Origin: M3007 sp038203695 | Lineage (GTDB): Bacteria; Bacteroidota; Bacteroidia; Chitinophagales; Saprospiraceae | Direction: 5' to 3' | Length of the DNA: 16,100 nucleotides | Assembly (NCBI GenBank): GCA_038203695.1 | Contig: JBBRDQ010000112.1 | Coordinates: 1-16,100 of the forward strand | In this document: in pieces, positions 1 through 6,139 of the stretch | Numbering within the stretch: position 1 is the stretch's first letter | How the letters are laid out: each line of letters starts with the position of its first letter | The notes under the pieces: model-generated | What the model was told of the DNA's origin: nothing | What the model saw: the letters and a program-made list of their open reading frames with translations, nothing else | The model's database searches: none | Program-made: the position numbers and the translations under genes

Positions 1-104
1 GGTATGGTTGCTAAAGAAGTGTGATCTCCCTCCCGAACATCTTCATAAAGCCCGGCGACAATGAATGCCTCGATTTGCTGGTCGGTTATTTGCGTTGGTC
101 GCAT
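1..104 (-). CDS. nadC: Nicotinate-nucleotide pyrophosphorylase (carboxylating), N-terminal fragment
   Basis: Only the first 34 codons lie in the window; the gene runs off the left edge. From the ATG at 104 the protein starts MRPTQITDQQIEAF and then reads EDVREGDHTSLATI. This fits the conserved N-terminal EDxxxGDhTs motif of quinolinate phosphoribosyltransferases, which convert quinolinate and PRPP to nicotinate mononucleotide in de novo NAD synthesis, in the cytoplasm. The start is 25 bp after the stop of the thioredoxin-fold gene on the same strand, so it may be the last visible member of the trxA-led run. Identification rests on one short motif, but the spacing and position from the start are right for NadC. 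The catalytic barrel is outside the window. Confidence 0.8.
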   Translation of the reverse strand, partial: MRPTQITDQQIEAFIVAGLYEDVREGDHTSLATI

Positions 105-129
105 ATTTCGTTTTTAAAACTTGAATGAA

Positions 130-690
130 TTATTTCCATTTAATGTTACAGCCACCGGAAGGTCGCTGCGCAGCATCAACGGGTGTGCCCGAGAGAACGG
201 CCTCTAATGCAGCGCGAAGATCTGCACCAGTGCTGGGTATTGGATTGCGCTTGGGTCTGCTTGGATCGAGTTGTCCCCGATAAACAAGTTGCACATTGTG
301 ATCAAAGATGTAAAAATCAGGCGTACAGGCTGCGTCGTATTGTCTGGCCACCGACTGATCCTGGTCGTACAGATAAGGAAATGTATATCCAACTACAGTC
401 GCATGTGCCGGCATTTTATCCGGCGCATCCTCCGGGACGGTGTCGGCATCATTGCTATTGATACCAACAAAAGCGACCCCACGGGAAGTGTATGCTGCGA
501 CGACACGAACGATTTCAGGATTGATATATAACACATACGGGCAATGATTGCATAAAAACATCACCACAGTTGCTTGTTTGCCTGCGGCGATAGCGTGCAA
601 TTCTACCATTCCACCGGTAGCAGGATCAGGAAGGGCAAAATCTGGCGCGGGCGTACCCAGCGGGAGCATATTTGATTCAGTATAAGCCAT
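130..690 (-). CDS. Thioredoxin-fold protein of the peroxiredoxin-like (AhpC/TSA) group
   Basis: This 186-residue protein has no evident signal peptide or membrane segment, so it is probably cytoplasmic. Residues about 10-20 (LGTPAPDFALP) are the typical start of an AhpC/TSA-type thioredoxin fold. The redox centre is C47-N-H-C50-P-Y, a CxxC variant, and CTPDFYIFD around residue 120 contains the cis-Pro segment. The C-terminus ends GCNIKWK, a tail I associate with this 'thioredoxin family protein' group in many bacteria. The family is presumed to be a thiol oxidoreductase or peroxidase, but the substrate is not known to me. It begins 3 bp after the stop of the carboxypeptidase gene, so co-transcription is likely. 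A second possible start is Met8. The fold is confident; the exact function is not. Confidence 0.85.
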   Translation of the reverse strand: MAYTESNMLPLGTPAPDFALPDPATGGMVELHAIAAGKQATVVMFLCNHCPYVLYINPEIVRVVAAYTSRGVAFVGINSNDADTVPEDAPDKMPAHATVVGYTFPYLYDQDQSVARQYDAACTPDFYIFDHNVQLVYRGQLDPSRPKRNPIPSTGADLRAALEAVLSGTPVDAAQRPSGGCNIKWK

Positions 691-693
691 TTG

Positions 694-1464
694 CTATTGA
701 CAATCGAGGTTGATGCCGAGGACGTAATTTTTTACAATTTCAATTTTTACGGCAGTTTCAGCCCCTTCAAAACCCTTAATATCCTTGTCTTGTATATGTT
801 CCTGGTATTGCTGCAAAAATGATTTACTCAAAGGAGTGTAAGACCAATGCCATTTTTCCTCGTGGTAACCGGCGGATCGCCCGGCGGTGTAAGGTTGGCA
901 GAATCCGTATTCATGGGCGTGCGCTGACAGCCAGACGTATACTTTTTCATATTTACCGCCAGCCTCAAAAGAAGGGTTATTAAGGTCGTTTAGGTCGATA
1001 TCGGTACCCCAGTGGTGGCGCGAGGAGCCTGGCATCGAAGAGTACTGGAGTATTTTCAGCGAACGGTCTTGGGCAACGGGCGCTTCCTTGGCAAACCGCG
1101 CCCATTTGCCTTCCCAGATGGCTTTTTGCTGGACAAATGTGCGGGTCGAAGAAATTATTTTCAAAGAAATGCCGTCTTTTTGGGCAGCTGCATACATTTT
1201 TTTAAATGCTGCTGCTGTTTCTTCACGCAGGATCATACCGGGTTTATCCGTGTATGGCTTGCCTATGGTAACGAAATCAGCTCGGATAGCGGGATCAAAC
1301 CGGCCGAGCAGATAGTCTTTGTCAAAGGTAACAAGGTGCGGCTTGGAAGAGTCGGGTGTACTTTGTGGCAGTACGTATGCCGCCTGATTATGTGTGACTG
1401 TATCCGATTGACAGGCCCACGCAATAGCCGCGACTATAAAAATTGCAGGGATCGAATTAGACAT
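694..1464 (-). CDS. Exported D-alanyl-D-alanine carboxypeptidase, VanY/M15 family
   Basis: Zinc peptidase of the M15 family, which removes the terminal D-Ala from peptidoglycan stem peptides in the periplasm. The signature SxHxxGxxxD is present as SRHHWGTDID (first zinc His and Asp), followed near the C-terminus by YHEEKWHWSY, holding the catalytic Glu and the last zinc His. The SSTRTFVQQKAIW segment is also typical. The N-terminus is a hydrophobic export signal ending AIAWAC. The Cys could be lipidated, but Trp at -2 is unusual, so lipoprotein status is uncertain. I chose the ATG at 1464, 10 bp after the trxA stop. A GTG at 1494 would add ten residues including Lys and Arg and would overlap trxA by 20 bp. 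It sits inside a thioredoxin gene run, with stop and next start 3 bp apart. Confidence 0.88.
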   Translation of the reverse strand: MSNSIPAIFIVAAIAWACQSDTVTHNQAAYVLPQSTPDSSKPHLVTFDKDYLLGRFDPAIRADFVTIGKPYTDKPGMILREETAAAFKKMYAAAQKDGISLKIISSTRTFVQQKAIWEGKWARFAKEAPVAQDRSLKILQYSSMPGSSRHHWGTDIDLNDLNNPSFEAGGKYEKVYVWLSAHAHEYGFCQPYTAGRSAGYHEEKWHWSYTPLSKSFLQQYQEHIQDKDIKGFEGAETAVKIEIVKNYVLGINLDCQ

Positions 1465-1474
1465 TCTGATTAAA

Positions 1475-1777
1475 TCAAAGGGTTGTTTCGACACTTTCGA
1501 TCGCTTTTTTAAGTGCTTCTTTGGTCAGCACGCCGGCTTGGTGCCAGTGCTGTTTACCATTTTTATAGATCATAAAAGTCGGCACGCCCATCACTTTCAT
1601 TTGAACAGCCAGGTCTACATTTTTATCGATGTCAATTTTTAAGATGCGCACACGATCCCCTAAATCGGCTTTCAGGTCTTCTAAAACCGGCATCATGGCT
1701 TTGCAGGGGCCACACCAGGGGGCCCAAAAATCTACTAAAACAGGGGTTTCGGTATTCGTTAATTCTTGAAAGGACAT
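1475..1777 (-). CDS. trxA: Thioredoxin
   Basis: A classic small cytoplasmic thioredoxin of 100 residues. The active site is W21-C22-G23-P24-C25-K within FWAPWCGPCK, and the cis-proline segment is MGVPTFMIY near residue 75. The length is slightly below the usual 105-110 because the N-terminal strand is short. It reduces protein disulfides using electrons from thioredoxin reductase, which is not encoded here. The ATG start is unambiguous. It is the first gene of a tightly packed minus-strand run (carboxypeptidase, second thioredoxin-fold protein, nadC). Divergent from it, 141 bp away, is an AhpD-like gene, so redox genes flank a shared upstream region. A weak promoter variant, TATCTTGC (1812 to 1805 on the minus strand), lies upstream. 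Confidence 0.95.
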   Translation of the reverse strand: MSFQELTNTETPVLVDFWAPWCGPCKAMMPVLEDLKADLGDRVRILKIDIDKNVDLAVQMKVMGVPTFMIYKNGKQHWHQAGVLTKEALKKAIESVETTL

Positions 1778-1888
1778 TTTGATTATATGTTTGCAAAAAG
1801 TGACGCAAGATACGGAAAATTTGGCTAATTGACGGCGATTGCTGGCCTCATTTTCAGGGCAAAGTCGTATTTAAGATCGGGAGTTGCC

Positions 1889-1896
1889 TATCTTTG
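1889..1896 (+). promoter_or_regulatory. Bacteroidota -7 promoter box for the AhpD-like gene
   Basis: TATCTTTG matches TAnnTTTG and lies 22 bp before the ATG at 1919, a plausible distance. No clear TTTG box was seen about 20 bp further upstream, so the call rests on the -7 element and its position. Confidence 0.55.
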
Positions 1897-1918
1897 ACGT
1901 AAAATTTAACTACACAAT

Positions 1919-2266
1919 ATGTCGCAAGTACAGGAATTCAATGATTACCGCGCCCGTATGAATGAGCGCATTCTGGCACAGGATAACAAAGTGATCAAGC
2001 GCTTTTGGAGCCTGGATAACCAGACGTATCAGGAGGGCGCACTGGATGTGAAAACTAAGGAAATGCTCGGCCTCGTTGCCTCTATGGTGCTCCGTTGTGA
2101 TGATTGCATCAAATATCACCTGGGCAAAAGTTATGAGCTAGGCGTAACGCGCGACCAGATTTTTGAAATTTTTGCGGTTGCAAATATGGTTGGCGGTTCT
2201 ATTTGTATCCCGCATACGCGCAGAGCGGTAGAGTATTGGGAAGCGTTGGAGCAAGGCGAGGAATAA
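1919..2266 (+). CDS. Carboxymuconolactone decarboxylase-family, AhpD-like protein
   Basis: A 115-residue cytoplasmic, all-helical CMD-family protein. It carries the complete AhpD-type redox signature E-x11-C-x2-C-x3-H as E48, C60, C63 and H67 (CDDCIKYH), followed by LGVTRDQIFEIF, the usual second conserved helix. Family members with this signature act as disulfide reductases or peroxidase partners, as AhpD does for AhpC. True carboxymuconolactone decarboxylases lack the CxxC, so decarboxylase activity is unlikely. No ahpC is next to it, but trxA is divergently encoded across a 141-bp region and a peroxiredoxin-like protein lies further along that run, so a thiol-redox role fits. The gene ends 12 bp from the convergent ybeY, with no room for a separate terminator. 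Confidence 0.85.
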   Translation: MSQVQEFNDYRARMNERILAQDNKVIKRFWSLDNQTYQEGALDVKTKEMLGLVASMVLRCDDCIKYHLGKSYELGVTRDQIFEIFAVANMVGGSICIPHTRRAVEYWEALEQGEE

Positions 2267-2278
2267 GGCAAATCGACT

Positions 2279-2737
2279 TTAGAGCCCGAGTTGCCCTAAA
2301 TAAAAATCTTCTTTGGTGCGCATGAGGGCCGCTTCTTCCGGCGTCTTGTCGCCATACCCTGCCAAATGCAGTACACCGTGCACCATTACACGGCAGAGCT
2401 CGTGTTGAAAAGACACAGCATGGGTATGGGCATTATCAGCTACTCGATCCGTGCTAATAAACAGGTCGCCGTGGATTTGATGGTCGGAAAGTTGGAACGT
2501 GATAATATCGGTATAATAATCATGGTCGAGGAACTCGACATTAATACCGCGCAAATATTCGTCGGAGCAAAAAATATAACTAACTTCCTGAAAATGTTGC
2601 CCCTCGGCAGCCGCTACCGACAATAGCCAGGAAACAAGGATTTGCTCATCAGGCAAGTCAACATCAACGTCTTCAATATGGAAAGAAACGGGCGTTTCGG
2701 GGACTTCTGCTTGCAGAAAGGAATCGGGAAATTGCAT
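2279..2737 (-). CDS. ybeY: Endoribonuclease YbeY (rRNA maturation)
   Basis: At 152 residues this has typical YbeY length. It is a cytoplasmic metal-dependent RNase involved in 16S rRNA 3'-end maturation and ribosome quality control. Residues about 63-80 (INVEFLDHDYYTDIITF) match the conserved N-x-x-(Y/F)-R/L-x-x-D-x-x-TDVLSF region. The metal site reads H120-GVL-H124-LAGYGD130-K. The usual third ligand His is replaced by Asp130, a form I recall as common in Bacteroidota YbeY. The start codon overlaps the stop of the RsbW-like gene by one base (TAATG), implying translational coupling. Its 3' end faces the AhpD-like gene at 12 bp. Identity is firm. Confidence 0.92.
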   Translation of the reverse strand: MQFPDSFLQAEVPETPVSFHIEDVDVDLPDEQILVSWLLSVAAAEGQHFQEVSYIFCSDEYLRGINVEFLDHDYYTDIITFQLSDHQIHGDLFISTDRVADNAHTHAVSFQHELCRVMVHGVLHLAGYGDKTPEEAALMRTKEDFYLGQLGL

Positions 2738-3144
2738 TAATCAATTTTAAAACGCATTTCCACCGTGCTGCCATTACGGATGAAACGACATTCATCGCTC
2801 AAATGGCGCATTAAAAATAAGCCCCGGCCGCCACACTTTTCGATGCACGCAGCACTGGTTGGATCCGCTACAGCATTTAGATCAAAACCAAGTCCTTCAT
2901 CGGAAACCCGAACGGATAGCTGATCTTTTTGGCGCTGCATTGAAATCGAAACACACTTACTGTGATCGCTTTGGTTGCCATGTAAGATGGCATTGGTGAC
3001 GGCTTCCGTCAGACTAACCAGGATGTTACCATGAATATCAGCAGAGAGCGCGTAGCGCAATGCTACATCGTGCAAAAACGGCGCTACTTTGGATACATTT
3101 TCAGGGCGTGACCACAACGTAAGGTTTGTATGTAAATCGCTCAT
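2737..3144 (-). CDS. RsbW/SpoIIAB-like anti-sigma ATP-binding protein (HATPase_c_2)
   Basis: A 135-residue stand-alone GHKL ATPase domain without sensor or transmembrane parts. The N box is E47-AVT-N51-AILHGN, the G1 box is D82-EGLGFD, and the G2 box is GGRGLFLMRHLSD (residues 105-117). This matches serine kinases such as RsbW and SpoIIAB, which bind a sigma factor and phosphorylate a STAS-domain antagonist. Neither a STAS protein nor a sigma factor is encoded nearby, so the partner is unknown. I chose the ATG at 3144; the frame also extends two codons to a TTG. The stop TAA overlaps the ybeY ATG by one base. It could also be a generic ATP-binding regulator rather than an anti-sigma factor. 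Confidence 0.85.
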   Translation of the reverse strand: MSDLHTNLTLWSRPENVSKVAPFLHDVALRYALSADIHGNILVSLTEAVTNAILHGNQSDHSKCVSISMQRQKDQLSVRVSDEGLGFDLNAVADPTSAACIEKCGGRGLFLMRHLSDECRFIRNGSTVEMRFKID

Positions 3145-3383
3145 TCGCAAGTGTTTAGGCAGTTACCTTTCAAATACGATCGTTCATGGGTCGTGGGACA
3201 AGGACAAAGGGATTAGGGGAATCGGAAACAATAATCTGGCTGATAAAAATTGACAACCTTACTGTCCTACCTTCAAAAACGATGCAATTTAATATTTTGT
3301 TAAGATACCGCGCAACTTTTTTTTCAAAAAAAATATTTCCGCTAGTTAAATACAGGGCTTTTTGACGGCCTTTTGACGATTTG

Positions 3384-3427
3384 GTCACTTCAAAATAAAA
3401 ATATTTTATGAAAATGTTAAAAGTGAC
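3384..3427 (-). repeat. Inverted repeat downstream of the MarR gene
   Basis: Arms GTCACTT (3384-3390) and AAGTGAC (3421-3427) flank an A/T-rich loop containing further self-complementary A and T runs. It lies 12 bp past the MarR stop in the 294-bp space before the RsbW-like gene. It could be a weak terminator on the minus strand, but no U tract follows. The rest of that space is A/T-rich and shows no supportable gene. Confidence 0.35.
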
Positions 3428-3438
3428 AAATGCACAGA

Positions 3439-3894
3439 TTATCCCCGAAATTTATCCAGTAAATGGGCCAGTTCCATGGCTTCCGCTTCTGTCAGATGAT
3501 TGCCGGGCATGAAATCGGTATCGGTAAACCGCGATTGCTCAATTTCTGCCAGTGTTTGCTTGCCTGCCTCTGAAATGGTCACTACCACCATTCTGCGGTC
3601 ATCTGCATGCGGTACACGTTCGACCAGATCACGCTGCCGGAGTTTTTCTACCAACCGGCTCACATTGCTGCTTCGATCGAGCATACGGCTTTTGATATCC
3701 AATACGGACAGCCCGTTGGGCAAACTTCCATTGAGAATCCGAAGTATATTGTACTGTGGATTGGTCAATCCAAACGGACGGAGGTGCCGGGTGAAAATAC
3801 AATCCAGCCAACTGGCCGTAAACAGTATATTTAACATCGCCTTTTGCCGGGGCGGCATCGGTTTGATACTTTTTAATTCGACCTCTAATTTCAT
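3439..3894 (-). CDS. MarR-family transcriptional regulator
   Basis: A 151-residue winged helix-turn-helix protein. The segment FGLTNPQYNILRIL is the MarR helix before the DNA-binding part, and GLSVLDIKSRMLDRSSNVSRLVEKLRQR (given in two pieces: GLSVLDIKSRML, DRSSNVSRLVEKL) is the recognition region. The wing holds the hallmark DDRR (HADDRRMVVVTISEAG). MarR dimers repress nearby or self genes and release DNA on ligand binding or Cys oxidation. The only Cys visible is in SWLDCIF, in the N-terminal dimerization area. The neighbouring symporter upstream has its own terminator, so the regulated gene is not obvious. A -7-like box ends just 4 bp before the ATG, suggesting a leaderless or nearly leaderless mRNA. 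The ligand is unknown. Confidence 0.9.
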   Translation of the reverse strand: MKLEVELKSIKPMPPRQKAMLNILFTASWLDCIFTRHLRPFGLTNPQYNILRILNGSLPNGLSVLDIKSRMLDRSSNVSRLVEKLRQRDLVERVPHADDRRMVVVTISEAGKQTLAEIEQSRFTDTDFMPGNHLTEAEAMELAHLLDKFRG

Positions 3895-3898
3895 GACG

Positions 3899-3906
3899 CA
3901 AAACTA
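3899..3906 (-). promoter_or_regulatory. Possible -7 promoter box for the MarR gene
   Basis: On the minus strand TAGTTTTG matches TAnnTTTG. It ends only 4 bp before the ATG at 3894. If it is real, transcription would start at or within the start codon. A chance match is possible. Confidence 0.35.
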
Positions 3907-3973
3907 AGTGTAATAATCCTTAAATGAACACAGAAACGATCAGGAAGTTGCAGAATCTTAGTGAACCAACAAA

Positions 3974-4014
3974 AACGCATCGCCGTCAACCGGATCAGTT
4001 GAAAGCGATGCGTT
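3974..4014 (-). terminator. Rho-independent terminator of the symporter gene
   Basis: A perfect 10-bp stem (3974-3983 with 4005-4014, AACGCATCGC/GCGATGCGTT) encloses a second 5-bp stem TCAAC/GTTGA (3986-3990 with 3998-4002). Read on the minus strand, the hairpin is followed by TTTTTG. It starts 24 bp after the symporter stop, as expected for an intrinsic terminator. Confidence 0.8.
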
Positions 4015-4038
4015 AGAAATATTTTCAGCAGTTATTCT

Positions 4039-5679
4039 CTACCAGAAGACCGAGTACAGCGTAATAAGTATCCCGATCACCAGCGTCATGCCAATCGCAA
4101 ATCCCTGGGACATTTTGAACATGGCGGCATTTACCTCCACGGCACGCTCGGGTTTCTGACCCTTTTTATCCAACAGGCTGATAACGACCATTAATGCGAC
4201 CAATGTGATGAATACATAGCCCATCCGGTGCATGAACGGCAGGCCAACCAACAATTTTTCAAAAGCAAGGCTGGTTGGAATGGCCAAAACAGCTGCCGCA
4301 AGCGCTGCATTGGCGGTCGTGCGTTTCCAGAAAAATCCCAATAAAAATATAGCGACGATGCCTGGCGATATCAGACCGGTGAAATCCTGGATAAATTGGA
4401 ACGCCTGACCGAAATTAGCCAATGCCGGCGCTACCACTGCGCCGATGATCATGGCAACTATAATGGTAATACGGCCAACTCTGACCTGGTTCTCTTCATC
4501 GGCCCCCGTGTTGAAGAATTTCTTGTAGATATCCAGTGTGAAAATGGTGGAGATACTGTTTGCTTTACCGGCCAGCGATGCGACGATCGCCGCAGTTAAA
4601 GCAGCAAAGGATAAACCTTTGAGGCCAACGGGCAGCAAATTGAGCAATACAGGATAGGCACGGTCCGGGCGAATCGCGCCACCTTCCATCAACTCGGTGG
4701 ATAAAGCGCCTTCCCGCCACAACATATAGGCGGCGATGCCGGGTAATACCACAATAACCGGCATGAACAATTTCAGAAAGGCGGCAAAAAGCAAGCCCGA
4801 CCGGGCTGTCTGCAAATTTGCACCCAATGCGCGCTGGGTAATATATTGGTTAAAACCCCAGTAGTTGAGATTGGCAATCCACATGGCGCCAAACAGCACG
4901 GCTAAGCCGGGTAGTTTTTCATACGCATCTTCCGTCCCGCCTTTGCCATCTGGCATGATAATCTGGCCTTTGTCCAGAATCATGTGAAAGTGATCGGCTG
5001 CATGCGCGCGTAAATGACCCAAACCGGCAAAAGCGCCGGTGTCACCAAATTTTTGCGCCACCAGATCAAGGGCTAAATAGGTGGTCGCTAAACCGCCTAA
5101 GGTGAGCACCACAACCTGAATCACATCTGTGTAGCCGATTACTTTCATACCACCCAGCGTAATAATAATGGCAAATACGGAAAGACCAATACAACAAGCC
5201 GTAAAACTAAATCCTGAAATGGTACTTACTGCCAAGGCACCGAGGTATAAAATGGATGTCAGATTGACAAAAACGTATAATAAAAGCCAAAATACCGCCA
5301 TAATCGTGGCCACTAACGGACTAAACCGTTGCGACAAAAATTGCGGCATCGTGTAGATTTTGTTTTTCAGATAAATAGGCAGGAAAAAAACGGCAACAAC
5401 CAGCAGCGTGGCTGCAGCCATCCATTCGTAGGATGCAATGGCAAGTCCCATTGCAAAACCGGAAGCAGACATCCCGATAAATTGCTCCGCACTAATATTG
5501 GACGCAATCAATGATGCGCCAATCGCCCACCAGGTAAGCGACCCTTCCGCTACGAAAAAATCCCGGGCATTGGCCACGGTACTTTTTTTGCGCTGGTAAA
5601 TCCAGTATCCATATCCCGCCACAATGACAAAATAGATAAGGAAAACGGCATAATCTAAAACTTGTAGTTTACTGCCCAT
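4039..5679 (-). CDS. Sodium/solute symporter, SGLT-like sugar transporter
   Basis: A 546-residue inner-membrane protein of the SSS family with about 14 hydrophobic segments, an N-out helix at residues 7-27 and a final helix at the C-terminus. The motif NISAEQFIGMSASGF (61-75), then ASYEWM with Glu85, and ANLNYWGFNQYITQR (about 269-283) match the sodium/galactose transporter vSGLT. From memory of that structure, the sugar-contact residues Gln69, Glu88, Asn260 and Tyr263 have counterparts here (Gln66, Glu85, Asn270, Tyr273), with the same spacing. Uptake of a hexose with sodium is therefore likely; the exact sugar is inferred. I chose the ATG at 5679; the frame also contains a TTG two codons earlier. 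It has its own -7 box and terminator, so it is probably monocistronic. No sugar-metabolism gene adjoins it. Confidence 0.88.
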   Translation of the reverse strand: MGSKLQVLDYAVFLIYFVIVAGYGYWIYQRKKSTVANARDFFVAEGSLTWWAIGASLIASNISAEQFIGMSASGFAMGLAIASYEWMAAATLLVVAVFFLPIYLKNKIYTMPQFLSQRFSPLVATIMAVFWLLLYVFVNLTSILYLGALAVSTISGFSFTACCIGLSVFAIIITLGGMKVIGYTDVIQVVVLTLGGLATTYLALDLVAQKFGDTGAFAGLGHLRAHAADHFHMILDKGQIIMPDGKGGTEDAYEKLPGLAVLFGAMWIANLNYWGFNQYITQRALGANLQTARSGLLFAAFLKLFMPVIVVLPGIAAYMLWREGALSTELMEGGAIRPDRAYPVLLNLLPVGLKGLSFAALTAAIVASLAGKANSISTIFTLDIYKKFFNTGADEENQVRVGRITIIVAMIIGAVVAPALANFGQAFQFIQDFTGLISPGIVAIFLLGFFWKRTTANAALAAAVLAIPTSLAFEKLLVGLPFMHRMGYVFITLVALMVVISLLDKKGQKPERAVEVNAAMFKMSQGFAIGMTLVIGILITLYSVFW

Positions 5680-5750
5680 GAGCAAGTTGCAATTATTTTA
5701 GTTAAAGGAAAAGGTTGACAATATAAAAGAAGCAGACGGCTAAGGCCGCC

Positions 5751-5758
5751 CAAATATA
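5751..5758 (-). promoter_or_regulatory. Bacteroidota -7 promoter box for the symporter
   Basis: TATATTTG on the minus strand matches TAnnTTTG and would give a leader of roughly 65 nt before the ATG at 5679. No clear -33 box was recognised at the usual spacing. Confidence 0.45.
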
Positions 5759-5814
5759 TGTAAGGTTCGCAAGTTGGTACGTATAGGGCAAATAAAAATC
5801 ATTTTCGCGAACGC

Positions 5815-5846
5815 TTGCTTTTTTATAAAGAATGCGCGTATCTTTG
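5815..5846 (+). promoter_or_regulatory. Promoter of tRNA-Cys
   Basis: TATCTTTG at 5839-5846 fits the -7 consensus, and a TTG at 5815-5817 lies 21 bp upstream, near the 19-20 bp spacing described for this phylum. The mature tRNA 5' end is 20 bp downstream, leaving a short leader for RNase P to remove. Confidence 0.65.
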
Positions 5847-5866
5847 CAGCCGCTTAATAAAATACT

Positions 5867-5940
5867 GGTCTCGTAGCCGAGCGGTTAGGCACAGCTCTGC
5901 AAAAGCTGCTACAGCGGTTCGAATCCGCTCGAGACCTCCA
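5867..5940 (+). tRNA. tRNA-Cys (anticodon GCA)
   Basis: A full cloverleaf can be drawn. The acceptor stem pairs GGTCTCG (5867-5873) with CGAGACC (5930-5936). The D arm has GCC/GGC. The anticodon stem CAGCT/AGCTG encloses the loop CTGCAAA, giving anticodon GCA at 5899-5901. The variable loop is CTAC. The T stem AGCGG/CCGCT encloses TTCGAAT. The discriminator base is T (5937), as expected for Cys identity, and the CCA tail is encoded at 5938-5940. A second CCA follows directly at 5941-5943. The gene stands alone, with its own promoter and a strong hairpin immediately downstream. Confidence 0.97.
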
Positions 5941-5993
5941 CCAAATAAAAAAACCTGTTAGATCGTCGATCTAACAGGTTTTTTTATTTGGTG
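5939..5993 (+). terminator. Perfect 27-bp inverted repeat acting as tRNA-Cys terminator
   Basis: Positions 5939-5965 are perfectly complementary to 5967-5993 around a single central T (5966). The core AACCTGTTAGATCG arm ends in a T7 run on the plus strand and, by symmetry, on the minus strand too, so it can terminate transcription in both directions. Unusually, the outer arm extends to CACC/GGTG and includes the last two bases of the tRNA CCA. Termination function is inferred from the structure and U tract. Confidence 0.85.
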
Positions 5994-6085
5994 CAACTAC
6001 CACCATTTTAATGGCGGCCCCACAATTCAACGGTGCCTTTGCGGCGGGCCAGGTTTTTGGTGTAGGTTTAAAACGGGCATAAAAA
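5994..6085. other. Unexplained spacer between two terminator hairpins
   Basis: This block has no assigned gene. It contains an imperfect hairpin CCACCATT/AATGGCGG (6000-6017) that pairs fully only as minus-strand RNA, through one G-U. A 23-codon open frame starts at 6011 and ends at 6082 on the plus strand, but it lacks support. The sequence AAAACGGGC at 6070-6078 repeats the start of the arm of the next terminator. Confidence 0.3.
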
Positions 6086-6114
6086 AACGGGCCACGCGAA
6101 TCGCGCAGCCCGTT
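6086..6114 (-). terminator. Terminator of the secreted-protein gene
   Basis: Outer arms AACGGGC (6086-6092) and GCCCGTT (6108-6114) and an inner CGCG/CGCG pair form a G+C-rich hairpin. Read on the minus strand it is followed by a run of seven T. It starts 25 bp after the stop at 6140. Confidence 0.85.
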
Positions 6115-6139
6115 CTATATAGTGTGTCTTTATAATCAA

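Noticed and set aside
1012..1473. 153-codon plus-strand open frame
   Set aside because: It is antisense to the VanY-type carboxypeptidase, which has an intact zinc site.
1465..1494. GTG start extending the carboxypeptidase by ten residues
   Set aside because: It would overlap trxA by 20 bp, while an ATG lies 10 bp after the trxA stop. The longer form is not excluded, since it would add positive charges to the signal peptide.
3170..3388. 72-codon open frame on the minus strand upstream of the RsbW-like gene
   Set aside because: It begins with GTG, lies in A/T-rich spacer, has no recognisable domain and no codon pattern like its neighbours.
6011..6082. 23-codon open frame between two hairpins
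   Set aside because: Too short, no ribosome-binding signal or conservation evidence; mentioned only as part of the unexplained block.
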